Positions 16,646 to 25,582 of a DNA stretch of 64,000 bases are shown here, piece after piece (positions within the stretch are counted from its first letter, which is position 1; every line of letters begins with the position of its first letter). The stretch comes from Streptomyces sp. NBC_01217. Lineage in GTDB: Bacteria; Actinomycetota; Actinomycetes; Streptomycetales; Streptomycetaceae. The notes below the pieces were generated by a model that was not told the origin of the DNA, searched no databases, and worked only from the letters and a program-made list of their open reading frames with translations. The position numbers and the translations under genes are program-made. The DNA lies in assembly GCF_035994185.1 (NCBI RefSeq), contig NZ_CP108538.1:7133501-7197500 (forward strand), given 5' to 3'.

Positions 16646-17392
16646 GTGCGCCGACTGCGTCACTTCCCGCGCGCGGCGGAACCCCATCTTTCGACCCACT
16701 TGCGAACCACGGTGTGGGGGCCTGCCGAATTCGTCGGCCTGCCGCCCTGGGGGTTGGTCAGGGAGGGGATCTTTGCCGGGACGCTCGGTGTCCTGACCAT
16801 CGTTGGCACAGGAGCCCTCGGGGTCTGGACCGGTGCGTCCGCGCTGGCTAATGGCGAGGCGGGCCTGGTGGGTGCCGGCGCCCTGGCGCTCTATCTCGCC
16901 TTCGTGCGGGCTGGGCGGGCACTGATCGGCATTGTCGCGGTGCTCGGCGTGTGTCTGGCACTCCATGCTCCGCAGGCTGCGGCGGGCGTCGTGCTGGCCG
17001 ACCGGGGGCGCGTGCAGTCCGTGGTAGTCACATCCGTTGACAGCGGTCGGCAAGCTGCCGCGGGCCGCAGCCGCTACCTGTGCTCGGTGGCCGACCAGGC
17101 CGGCGTACCGCTCAAGGTCCGCATCTGGCGGGGCTGTGGCCGGACCACCCGGCCGGGTGACGCGCTCGCCGTCTTGTACGACCCGCAGGGGCGGGTATCG
17201 CCGCGCGGACTGGACGCGGGGACGGCGGCGACGGGGCCACTTCGTGACCTCGCCGCTCTGGCCGCCGCGCTCGTCGCCGGATGCGTGATCGCGGTCGTAC
17301 GCTCGCACCGCCTCACCCATGCGCTCTCCGCTCCGTCACGCCCCTTCACCGATGCGGATGTGTCAGATCACTATTCATCCGACCACCGGTGA
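16646..17392 (+). CDS. Membrane protein with DUF3592-like extracytoplasmic domain
   Basis: A cytosolic N-terminus with HLRTTVWGPAEFVGLPPWGL leads to two or three hydrophobic segments (about residues 45-120). An outside domain follows with a Cys pair (RYLCSVADQAG...RIWRGCGRT) and LAVLYDPQGRVSPRGLDAG, like the YDP motif of DUF3592 domains. A last helix (about 210-228) and a basic tail end the protein. GTG at 16646 (AGGGGGTGG upstream) is preferred to GTG 16637. Function is unknown. A perfect TTTGCA palindrome lies upstream and a truncated paralogue at 15343. It converges tail to tail with the DUF4142 gene with no gap. Confidence 0.65.
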   Translation: MRRLRHFPRAAEPHLSTHLRTTVWGPAEFVGLPPWGLVREGIFAGTLGVLTIVGTGALGVWTGASALANGEAGLVGAGALALYLAFVRAGRALIGIVAVLGVCLALHAPQAAAGVVLADRGRVQSVVVTSVDSGRQAAAGRSRYLCSVADQAGVPLKVRIWRGCGRTTRPGDALAVLYDPQGRVSPRGLDAGTAATGPLRDLAALAAALVAGCVIAVVRSHRLTHALSAPSRPFTDADVSDHYSSDHR

Positions 17393-18127
17393 TCAGCCCG
17401 TCGTGGGTGTCGGGGACGGCGTATGCACGTTCAGGTCCGGACGCGCTCTGAGGGCGAGGACCGGTGTTCCGGGCTGCGGTGGCGGCGGGGTGAGTTGGGC
17501 CTTGGGAAGTTTCGGCGGAGTGGTCTGCTGGAAGTTGACCTGGTCGAAGTTGACCAGGCCGGTCTTCTCCAGCACGGTGATGTGATCCAGAACGGTGTCG
17601 TTGGCCAGGTCGGCCAGCTGGCGCACCAGGGTGTTCTCGGTGCTCGCGCGGATCTTGGCGATGACCGGGAAGATCTGCCCGTGGGTCACGCGCATGATGT
17701 TGACCGCGGTGGAGTCGAATTCCTTGCCGTTCTTCGAGTCGGCGGTCGCCACGAACTGCTGCTGCTGCGGGGTCGCTTGGTTGGGGAGGGTGATGTTCAG
17801 CTCGGGGGCGATCCTTCGGCACAGCTCGTCGAGGCCGGCATGCCCGACGACCAGGTGCGCGCCGGCCTCTTTCATGGCCGCTGTCGTGCCCCGTTGCATC
17901 GCAATTTCACCGAGGGGGTACTCCCACAGTCCGGCCGAGCGGACCTTGACCACGAAGTCCCGGTCGGCCTCGGTCAGCGGGCCGTACTGGGTGTTGGCGA
18001 TGATGCGCGAGGTGGACGTGGTCGCGTTCTGCACGCCGACCATGGCGGGATAGGCGAGCGCAGCGAGGGTCAGGATCAGCGCACCGACCACAAGGGTGGT
18101 TCCTATCCAGTTGCGCGAGTTGGGCAT
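17393..18127 (-). CDS. DUF4142 domain protein, exported or membrane-anchored
   Basis: An N-terminal hydrophobic helix (about residues 8-30) anchors or exports the 244-residue protein. The DUF4142 helical bundle spans about residues 50-190: LTEADRDFVVKVRSAGLWEY, LGEIAMQRGTTAAMKEAGAH, then AVNIMRVTHGQIFPVIAKIR. A Pro/Gln-rich tail follows. DUF4142 proteins are ferritin-like helical bundles of unknown role, often stress-induced. The ATG is at 18127. A degenerate TTTGCA site lies 80 bases upstream. Confidence 0.85.
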   Translation of the reverse strand: MPNSRNWIGTTLVVGALILTLAALAYPAMVGVQNATTSTSRIIANTQYGPLTEADRDFVVKVRSAGLWEYPLGEIAMQRGTTAAMKEAGAHLVVGHAGLDELCRRIAPELNITLPNQATPQQQQFVATADSKNGKEFDSTAVNIMRVTHGQIFPVIAKIRASTENTLVRQLADLANDTVLDHITVLEKTGLVNFDQVNFQQTTPPKLPKAQLTPPPPQPGTPVLALRARPDLNVHTPSPTPTTG

Positions 18128-18616
18128 GCTGCCTCCAGGCGTGAGCGGTTCTGCACGCCAGGGGGTACGGACGCGTCGGGTGGATTCATCATTGCGCTGG
18201 GTAAAATTTGCATCCTGCTATGTGTTGTGCGTCACGCCGTAGCCGGGTGGGCGATGCGGAACGGGTTCATGGCAGTCATGGCCAGGGCCAACTCGCCATG
18301 CTGGTCGATAGCTTCGGCGCCGTCTCGCACGACCTGCAGGTCCTGCCTGGAGCGCTGGGGCGTGCCCGCAACCTTCCGTCGTCCCCCCGAAGGGTGGGCC
18401 TGTCGGCACGCCAGGCTTCGCGGGGCAGGTAGGGCTTTGTGAGCGTGTCACAGGCGCCGGTCTGATGGATGGTCGTGCATCCGGGCGGTCGGCGGCCTCC
18501 CGCCGGCGCCCGGTTGGACGGGGCGCAATCCGTCGACGGCGGGTGGGTGCACAGTCCGCGCGGCGCCGAGGCCGTCGACCGGGTACCCGAGGAGGCGCGC
18601 GTGTCGGGGCGCCGCC
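18128..18616 (-). other. Gap between DUF4142 and CBS genes
   Basis: No gene is supported. The stretch holds TTTGCA site F near 18207 and short open frames in all phases without ribosome sites or recognisable products. It may contain decayed gene pieces. Confidence 0.4.
18207..18221. promoter_or_regulatory. TTTGCA operator, site F (one good half-site)
   Basis: TTTGCATCCTGCTAT keeps the left half and the TGC of the right half. It is 80 bases before the DUF4142 start codon on the minus strand. Confidence 0.4.
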
Positions 18617-18979
18617 TTATGCGACGGGGTGCACGGCCCGTAGTGCGTTTTGGTGGCTGAGCCAGCCGACCGGCTTTCCGTGCTCGGGATCCAGGACCGG
18701 CACCCCGGTTCCCCCTGTCGAGAGCAGGGCGTGCAGAGCCTGCGCGAGGGTCTGGTCCGTCATGACGGGTGGGGGTGGCTCGGCGAGTTGCCCGACCCGC
18801 GTTGGTGCTGCTTCTGGCTCTTCCGCGAGAGCCTCGGCCACGGATTGGGCGGTGACGGTGCCGACGAATTGGCCGGTGGTGTCGATGACCGGAAGTGCGC
18901 CGTGGCCGGACAGGCTGAGCAGGTCGGCGGCGTCGGCGAGTGCCATTGATACCGGTAGCGGCGAGGGCAGGGGTTCCAT
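18617..18979 (-). CDS. CBS-pair protein
   Basis: Starting at the ATG at 18979 (GGAG five bases upstream), the 120-residue product has two CBS motifs: LADAADLLSLSGHGALPVID with FVGTVTAQSVAEALAEE, and MTDQTLAQALHALLSTGGTG with VPVLDPEHGKPVGWLSHQNA. The open frame continues upstream to a TTG at 19054 with LRRRGVDLEGPARG, which looks like the linker of a ClC-type chloride channel, but the channel itself is absent. The protein is therefore probably a detached regulatory module. The copy at 15986-16425 is its broken paralogue. It lies next to, but outside, the DISARM operon. Confidence 0.75.
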   Translation of the reverse strand: MEPLPSPLPVSMALADAADLLSLSGHGALPVIDTTGQFVGTVTAQSVAEALAEEPEAAPTRVGQLAEPPPPVMTDQTLAQALHALLSTGGTGVPVLDPEHGKPVGWLSHQNALRAVHPVA

Positions 18980-19075
18980 GACGGCTCCGACGTGCTGGGT
19001 GCCGATCTGCGCGCCACGAGCCGGGCCTTCGAGGTCGACGCCGCGCCGGCGCAACTTGACTGCGGGCAGCCCACG

Positions 19076-19807
19076 TCACAGCTGCTCATACAGAGAGTTT
19101 TCCGCCTCCCTCAGCTCGCGTTCGACGGCTTCGGTGAGATTTGGGTTGTCGATGAGGACGCCGAACTCGACGTTGTTGTTCTCCGCGCTCCAGGAGAAGT
19201 TCGCGCTAGTCACCAGGAGAAGGTGGTGATCGATGGCAAGGAACTTGGCGTGGTTGCGGACGTGTATGCCGTCGAATTTCTTGGTTCGCCAGACCTCGGC
19301 CGGCGCCAGGTGCGCGGCGACTTCTGCGGTCGTCGGGGACCAATGTTGTCCGCTGTCGTCGGCGGCCCGGGTGTCCATGTAGACGCGGACAGTGATGTCG
19401 TCGCGCCGTGCAGCTTCCCGTAGTGACTTCCAAAGCGTCGAGCTCCGTTGGAAGTTGAAGGTCGAGCACGTGATGGCGTGGCGCGCGCTGTCGACGAGGC
19501 GGCTCACCGAGGTGGTGAGCGGCCCGGTCTGGGCGAGGTGCCCGGGCATGGTCCACAGCGGTGACAGTGTGGTTGGCAGTGCCCGGGCCCCCTCGATTGC
19601 ACGTAGGACTTGGATCTGTTGGTGCGATGCCGCGTCGTAGACGACTACGGCCTGCAGCAGACGCCGGACTTCTGCCCGCTGGCCGGCCGCCACGACTTTG
19701 AGCGCGGTGCTGAGGGTGTCGCCGTCGGCCAGCCGGTCCGCGATGCCTTTGGCCTCGGTTCCGGAGAGGAGCTGGCCGAGTCGTCGTGGCGCGTCTGTCT
19801 CACTCAT
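19076..19807 (-). CDS. drmC: DISARM protein DrmC (phospholipase D-like)
   Basis: Last gene of the class 1 DISARM operon. The 243-residue product has an N-terminal helical region and one PLD active-site motif, VRNHAKFLAIDHHLLLVTSA, with NFSWSAENNNVEFGVLIDN after it. This is HxK(x)4D followed by the conserved S/N-rich strand. A single motif means that a dimer would form the active site. In characterised DISARM, DrmC is dispensable for protection, and its role is not settled. It overlaps drmB by eight bases and ends the operon. The flanking CBS gene is separated by 97 bases. Confidence 0.9.
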   Translation of the reverse strand: MSETDAPRRLGQLLSGTEAKGIADRLADGDTLSTALKVVAAGQRAEVRRLLQAVVVYDAASHQQIQVLRAIEGARALPTTLSPLWTMPGHLAQTGPLTTSVSRLVDSARHAITCSTFNFQRSSTLWKSLREAARRDDITVRVYMDTRAADDSGQHWSPTTAEVAAHLAPAEVWRTKKFDGIHVRNHAKFLAIDHHLLLVTSANFSWSAENNNVEFGVLIDNPNLTEAVERELREAENSLYEQL

Positions 19808-21857
19808 GGACTCGGAAGAACCCGAGGTCGCTGCCGGGCAGGTCGAGGAGGAAGCGGCGATCGAGGAAACGGTTGGCGCGCTCGCAGGAGGTCTCTGATG
19901 CCATTACACAGCAATGGCAGGCGGCGCCGTGGAGGAAGTCCTCGGGGTCCTGCGGAGTGCGCTTGGAGCAGATGGGGTCGGAGGAGCAGCGCGTGGCTTT
20001 GCTTAGCGCGCTGTCGACGACTCGCTGGAGGCGAGAGGGCTCGCTGAGCTGCACGAGGCCGCCGAGGGTGCCGTCGCTGTCGGAGGCGGTGGTGCAGATG
20101 AGAAGGCCAGCTGATGGGTCGCGGCCGTCTGCGGCGGGCCAGGCGTAGAGGCGTTCGCTGAGGCTGGCGGCCGAGTATCCACAGGTGAGGGCGAGTTCGC
20201 GGATCAGGATGTGGGCGAAGGTATGAACGAGCCAGTAGCGCGGGGGCTTCAGGCGGGTGTCGGGGTCGACCTTGCCTGCGGTGTCGGAGAAGCGACGCTC
20301 GAAGTTCCTGCGGTGCGCGTCGCGATGGGACGTCCACACGCCGGTGTCCAGGACGCGCTTCTCCCAGGTAGCGACCGCGTTCTCATCGAGCTGGATGAAG
20401 ATCCCCTCACCCCGGTCCTCGGTCGCTACGGTCCAGGCCGGTCGCGACGTGCGGGTCAGCGGGGCCAGCCGGCGCGGGAGGTCGCCGACTCGGTCCATGT
20501 CGTCGATGCGGGTGAAGCCGACCAGGGCGTTCACCTTACGGAGGCGCTCGACCGCGAGGACGCGGGTGATTTCTGGCTGCAGAGTGCCGCCTCGCTCGCG
20601 GTTGGCGAGGGTAAGTCCGCTCTTGGGGTCCTCGACACGGGTGCCGACGATGTCGCGCAACAGGTAGCGCCATTCGGGGACGAGGAGGTCGACCGGGTCC
20701 CAGTCGCGGAGCTTCTCCTCCTGCTCCTCTGGAGTGTCTGTGGGCGCGGAAGCAGCCTGCAGGACTTGTTCCAGCTCGTGGTCGGACAGCCCGGTGACGT
20801 CGACGCCGCCGTCCATGCCGAGCAGGTCCCTGATCAGGTCGAGGCTGACGCGGTACTTGGCGAGTTTGTCGCCGAGCGCGGTGCGGACTCGGTCGGCCAG
20901 GTCGCTGGCCTTCTCCTCCTGGGACTCCGGCATGACGACGATCGACTGGGTGGCCGGGAACCACAGGTTGGATGCGCCGACGAGCATGAGGCGGGATTCG
21001 TTGCGGCAGCCCTTGGGCTCGAAGGCATCCAGGTGGGGGTGGCGTCCGCGGCACTGCGGAAGCTTCGCCTTGCCGGCCTCTCCCTGAGCCTCGTTCATCG
21101 GGCGCCGCAAACCGCAGGATGCGCAGTGGATGACAGCCGAGGCGCCCTTGCCGGCGGTCCGGTCGACCATCTTCATTGCGGGCAGTTCCGCCTTGCTACA
21201 CGGCTGTCCGCGGTGCACCCACAGGTCGTACGGGAACTCATCCAGGTGCCCGTCCACACAGGCCAGCAGGTAGCGGGCTGGGATGGCGGTGCGCCGCATC
21301 GGTTTGCGTGGGCCGGCTCCCGCGCGTCCGGTGCACTTGGCGTGTTCGAAGACGGCCAGGTCCGTGCGGAAGGGATGCGTATTGCGGTAGTCGAACTGCG
21401 CGAGAAGCCCGAGCATGTCGCAGCCCGTGCACCGCAGCCACTGCGGGAAGACCCGCGAGGGGACGCCGAGGTCGTTGCCCTCGGCGGACCGGCTGTACTT
21501 CTTCGGCTGCCAGGGATAGGGCCGCAGCTGCACGTCGGGGGAGCGCAGCATCATCCGGACCACGTCACGCAGGCGCGGCGCGTGGATCTGCGGAGGCGCG
21601 GAGTCGCGCCGCTGCCAGATGCGGTCCCACTCGTCCAGCCCGGTGGGCATGATCGTGAACTGCGGCAGGTCCATGATCGCGCCGGGACCGTAGGTGTAGA
21701 GCAGGGAGGAGGGGCGGGCCGAACCGACTTTGGCGCGGTTGTGCTTGGTGGCCTTCTCCGCCTCCTGCTCCAGGTCGCCCAGCGGGTCGACGGCGTGAGC
21801 GACCTCGTGGAGGAATCGCGTCTCGTCACTCACGAGTTTTCCTCCGGCATCTGCCAC
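19800..21857 (-). CDS. drmB: DISARM protein DrmB (DUF1998)
   Basis: The 685-residue protein opens with VGSARPSSLLYTYGPGAIMD, the usual DrmB start. Cys clusters follow around residues 140-275 (RCTGCDMLG, VIHCASCGLRRP). The DUF1998 core comes in the last third: YWLVHTFAHILIRELALTCG, SERLYAWPAADGRDPSAGLL, and the zinc cluster GAACHCCVMASETSCERANR. DrmB forms a complex with the helicase DrmA that recognises incoming phage DNA and is partly autoinhibited by a trigger loop. It overlaps drmA's end by 28 bases and drmC's start by eight, so translation is coupled. Confidence 0.93.
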   Translation of the reverse strand: MADAGGKLVSDETRFLHEVAHAVDPLGDLEQEAEKATKHNRAKVGSARPSSLLYTYGPGAIMDLPQFTIMPTGLDEWDRIWQRRDSAPPQIHAPRLRDVVRMMLRSPDVQLRPYPWQPKKYSRSAEGNDLGVPSRVFPQWLRCTGCDMLGLLAQFDYRNTHPFRTDLAVFEHAKCTGRAGAGPRKPMRRTAIPARYLLACVDGHLDEFPYDLWVHRGQPCSKAELPAMKMVDRTAGKGASAVIHCASCGLRRPMNEAQGEAGKAKLPQCRGRHPHLDAFEPKGCRNESRLMLVGASNLWFPATQSIVVMPESQEEKASDLADRVRTALGDKLAKYRVSLDLIRDLLGMDGGVDVTGLSDHELEQVLQAASAPTDTPEEQEEKLRDWDPVDLLVPEWRYLLRDIVGTRVEDPKSGLTLANRERGGTLQPEITRVLAVERLRKVNALVGFTRIDDMDRVGDLPRRLAPLTRTSRPAWTVATEDRGEGIFIQLDENAVATWEKRVLDTGVWTSHRDAHRRNFERRFSDTAGKVDPDTRLKPPRYWLVHTFAHILIRELALTCGYSAASLSERLYAWPAADGRDPSAGLLICTTASDSDGTLGGLVQLSEPSRLQRVVDSALSKATRCSSDPICSKRTPQDPEDFLHGAACHCCVMASETSCERANRFLDRRFLLDLPGSDLGFFRVHE

Positions 21858-24800
21858 TTAGGGGCATAGTCAGGCGCCCGGTACACCAGACGTTCCTTGA
21901 TCGGGCTCACCAGCAAGTTGATCTCCGGCTGAACCTCACGCATTGAGTTCGCCACGATGAACGGAGGCGCGTCCCGGGTATCGATGCCAGCCTTGGCGTT
22001 CTCCGCGCTCATCATCAGCGCGTCGTGCCGACTGTCGTCCAGAACCTTTTCGTAGACCAGGGACTTACGCAGCTCAATGAGGTGTTTGCGCCGCTTGCCC
22101 CACTGGTCGAGCCGGTTCTCCAGGCGTAGGCGGGCGCGGTCGGCCGCGTCCTCATCGCCCGCCCTTGCGATCCGACGCACGAGGGCTTCGATGAGCTCAC
22201 CAGCGAAGTGCTGCTCGGCCTCGATACGCGCCGCGCCGTCCTCTGGGGACAGCCCCTGACCGTGGCCAGCCCTGGCAGCCTGCAGGACCCTGGCCGCGCT
22301 GACCAAGACACCGTCCAGGCCGCGTTCCAAGGAGGTCACCGAGAACGGGGTAACCGACAGCGCCTCGACCTGAGCATAGAACGTCTCGTGATAGTGACGG
22401 AACTGCTCGAAATGGGCGAGGTCCCTGGGCCGAGCCCAGTTCCCCAGTGCGAGAATCAGCCCTGGCCGGTCGCCGTCCCGGCCGACGCGGGAAGACGCCT
22501 GGATGTACTCGGCGGTGTTCTTCGGCTGGCCGACCACGAGCATCAGACCGAGCCGGGTCACGTCGACGCCCACCTGCAGCATGGAGGTGGCCAGCACTAC
22601 GTCGTACGGGTTCACCTCGCGTGTGAGATCCGGCTTCTTCGCCTCCCGCAAGGCGCGCCGGTTGCGCTTGCCCGCCGTGGAATCGAAGCCGGGATCAAAC
22701 GACATAGCCATCTGGTCAAGCGTCGCGGTGATGTCGGCGCTGGCCACCCGTGACGTCAGCTCGGCAACGTGCAGCGAACCGAAGTCGGTGCCGGTGCGGC
22801 GAGGCAGCTTCGACCAGGGGCGCCCCTTGGCGAGCGCAGTCTGGATATCGTCACTCATATAGCGCGCCATGCCCGCCAGTTCACGGGTGGCGCTGAAATA
22901 GCCGACCAGGCTCATATACGGATCTGCCACGCTGCCCGAGCGGTCAATCAGCAGTTGCCCGCCGGCCATGAGGACCTCGGCAACCCGGATCTCCGCCGTG
23001 GTCAAACGCACACCTGTCGTGCTGACCCCGACGTACCGGCGCCCGGGATTCTTCTCGGAGACCGGGATCTCCTTGGAGAAGAACGTGTTCCCGGCGTCCA
23101 GGACCTGCGGCGGGAAGATGGTGACGTCCCGCCCATACAGGGCACGCACCTGGTCGGACGCGTTGCGAGCGGTGGCGGTGGAAGCGACAAGGAGCGGGCG
23201 CACCGGGCGCCCGTCCTTCGTCCGCCAGTCGGTCATCACGTCGATGGCCACCTCGAACAGACCGACCGTGGTGCCGAGGGCTCCCGTAATCAGGTGGAGT
23301 TCGTCCTGGATGACGAGATCCGGGGGCCGCAGCCGCGCAGCCGGATGTACGGGGGCGGCCGGGTGGCCGTCCTTCTTGGGGTGTTTGCTGCCGTCCTTGA
23401 TGGCGCACTGCTGATAGTCGGGGTGGACGAAGCCGTGCCGCTCGCAACGCCGCGAAACGTGTCCGAAGAGCGAGGCGGCCTCGCCCTCCCGGGCCAGGCG
23501 GGCGAACTTGTCCACCGTAGCGATGACGAACGCCGGCGCGAGCCGGTAAATCTCCTCGTCCACCGTGAGCACCGGCAGCCCGTCGGGGACCTCACCGCCG
23601 TCGGCGAACGGGCACTCGGCCAGCTCGTCACCGCAGTACACATACACCCTGCGCAGCGCGGGCTCCGTGCGTACATCCCGCGCCTCGACCCGGGTCCCGC
23701 ACCACGGGCAGCGCTGGATCTGCAGCACCGTCAGCCGGTAGCCACGGCCCCCATGGGCCTTCTGCAGCTGATCGGCAGCCTCGTCGTACCGCTTCGGACT
23801 CACATCCGTCCCCACCCACAGCCCGATACGGAACGGCTCGTCCCCCCACGTCGCCACGTCATCGCGCCGCGCCAGCTCGGCCGCGCACACCAGCGTGGTG
23901 GCACGCTGGAACTGCTGAGCAGTGAGCAGGCGCAGCGTGTACCGCATGAGCACGGCCACCCCGGAGCGTCCGTCCAGGGGGCCGTCAAAGGCATCGACGA
24001 CGCCCTGACGGCGCCTGATCGCGAAGGTGTACGCGGCAAGACCGAGATACGCCTCCGTCTTGCCACCACCAGTCGGGAAGAACAGCAGCTGCGCCTTGGC
24101 CAGCTCTCCCGACCGTTTCTCCGCCGCCGGATCGGACAGCATCGGCAACTGCATTAGCACGAAGGCCAGCTGGAAGGTACGCCACGAATGCGCCCGTTCC
24201 TTATTGTCGGCAAGGATCGCTTCGCGGGCCTCGTCAATGCCCTCCTCGGGTGCGCTCGCTCGCCGCTCCGCGACTTGCGACTGCACACGCTGATCGGCCA
24301 TCACCCGGTTCATGAACCGGAAGCAGCGCAACGCTTCCTCGTCCCCGAGAAGAAACTCCAGTCCGTCGGCGAGCTGGCGCTGTACTCGGCGTGCGTCCCC
24401 AACCGCTTCCAGTCCCTCGGACCGCAAATGATCCGGAAGAGCCTCGGCCCTCTGCTGCTCGTTGTCCAACCAGGCCGTGTAACCCGCGACGATCGGTTCA
24501 AGTCCTGTGCGTAGCTCGCCGGTTGATGCTCCCTGGAGCTTGCGCATGTCCAATAGGGCCGCGCTGATCTCCTCTGCGGCCGTCTGCGGCGTCTCGCTCA
24601 CCGGCAGCCATGTCGTCCAGACCTCGCTCGCCCTGCGTGCCCCCTCGACGGTCTTCCAGTCCACCGAGCAGGTTCGACCGTGAGCGAACTCCAGACGATT
24701 GCGGTACTGCAGCCGCAGCCGACGCAGCTCGTCGTCCTGCTCCTCACGCGTATCGAGAAGTACGTCGTTGACCGGCAGGAACACCTCTGCCCCGCCTGCC

Positions 24801-25582
24801 GACACCGACAGCTTCGTCTGGTACAGCCATGCTTCAACCGGGATCTTGCGCGGGGTCTCCCGGTCGTTGCAGAGCGCCACCTCTATCAATCGGCAGCCAC
24901 GCTCGGTGTCGTCGTAGCGATCCACCCGGAGCACGATTTTGTCCTTGAGTGTGATCTCCGTCGTACGGGACGGCCCCAGGTCAGCGACCTTGATTGTCTT
25001 GGCGATGGCGTGGGGGGTGCGCTGGAAACGGCGGAAGGCAGGAGCGGGCGCCTCGCCCTCGCTGGCGTCTACGCCTTCACCACGCTTCTCCTTCACCGGC
25101 TCGTACGTGCCCCACGAGGCGGTGACCGTGAACTCGTCCAGGTCGTCGGGGATCTGGCACCGAAGCCCCATTGACGCCGGGATCATCAATCCGCGTTTCT
25201 GCGGCTGGTCCTCGACCTCGTCCTCATCCGAACTGGCACTGCTGTCATCGACCGCGGTCAGCGGCACACCCCGGCTCTCGGCGGCGTCCACGGCATCGCC
25301 TACGTCGCTCGCGGCCTCGTCCGAGCCCGCCTCGCCAGGATCAGCTCGGCCGGCGGTCAGCCGCACGGGCGCGATCCGACCGATCAGGTAGGCCGAGTCG
25401 GGGACACCTTCGAGGACCTCTTCCGGGCCGTTGGCCGGGCCGAGGAGCTCACGCTCCAAGATGTCGACCAGGTTCTCGCGGGCCGTCCAGGAACGGTCGT
25501 CGGGGTCAAGGGCGAGACGATAGGGCGGGGCCTGGAGGGCGCCGGTGACGGACTGGGCGCTGTTGCGCTGGGGGGTGGTCAC
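21830..25582 (-). CDS. drmA: DISARM helicase DrmA
   Basis: The 1250-residue protein is a superfamily 2 helicase. Walker A is LLFFPTGGGKTEAYLGLAAY near residue 500. The DExx box is PDLVIQDELHLITGALG near 760, with DELH in place of DEAH. Motif III lies around LLVASTATARNASDQVRALY, and the C-terminal RecA motifs end with QASSRVGRDGDRPGLILALG near 1030. The long N-terminal part carries Asp/Glu-rich linkers. DrmA moves along DNA and, with DrmB, senses 5' ssDNA ends of invading phage genomes. GTG at 25582 overlaps drmMI's stop (GTGA). Confidence 0.95.
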   Translation of the reverse strand: MTTPQRNSAQSVTGALQAPPYRLALDPDDRSWTARENLVDILERELLGPANGPEEVLEGVPDSAYLIGRIAPVRLTAGRADPGEAGSDEAASDVGDAVDAAESRGVPLTAVDDSSASSDEDEVEDQPQKRGLMIPASMGLRCQIPDDLDEFTVTASWGTYEPVKEKRGEGVDASEGEAPAPAFRRFQRTPHAIAKTIKVADLGPSRTTEITLKDKIVLRVDRYDDTERGCRLIEVALCNDRETPRKIPVEAWLYQTKLSVSAGGAEVFLPVNDVLLDTREEQDDELRRLRLQYRNRLEFAHGRTCSVDWKTVEGARRASEVWTTWLPVSETPQTAAEEISAALLDMRKLQGASTGELRTGLEPIVAGYTAWLDNEQQRAEALPDHLRSEGLEAVGDARRVQRQLADGLEFLLGDEEALRCFRFMNRVMADQRVQSQVAERRASAPEEGIDEAREAILADNKERAHSWRTFQLAFVLMQLPMLSDPAAEKRSGELAKAQLLFFPTGGGKTEAYLGLAAYTFAIRRRQGVVDAFDGPLDGRSGVAVLMRYTLRLLTAQQFQRATTLVCAAELARRDDVATWGDEPFRIGLWVGTDVSPKRYDEAADQLQKAHGGRGYRLTVLQIQRCPWCGTRVEARDVRTEPALRRVYVYCGDELAECPFADGGEVPDGLPVLTVDEEIYRLAPAFVIATVDKFARLAREGEAASLFGHVSRRCERHGFVHPDYQQCAIKDGSKHPKKDGHPAAPVHPAARLRPPDLVIQDELHLITGALGTTVGLFEVAIDVMTDWRTKDGRPVRPLLVASTATARNASDQVRALYGRDVTIFPPQVLDAGNTFFSKEIPVSEKNPGRRYVGVSTTGVRLTTAEIRVAEVLMAGGQLLIDRSGSVADPYMSLVGYFSATRELAGMARYMSDDIQTALAKGRPWSKLPRRTGTDFGSLHVAELTSRVASADITATLDQMAMSFDPGFDSTAGKRNRRALREAKKPDLTREVNPYDVVLATSMLQVGVDVTRLGLMLVVGQPKNTAEYIQASSRVGRDGDRPGLILALGNWARPRDLAHFEQFRHYHETFYAQVEALSVTPFSVTSLERGLDGVLVSAARVLQAARAGHGQGLSPEDGAARIEAEQHFAGELIEALVRRIARAGDEDAADRARLRLENRLDQWGKRRKHLIELRKSLVYEKVLDDSRHDALMMSAENAKAGIDTRDAPPFIVANSMREVQPEINLLVSPIKERLVYRAPDYAPKWQMPEENS

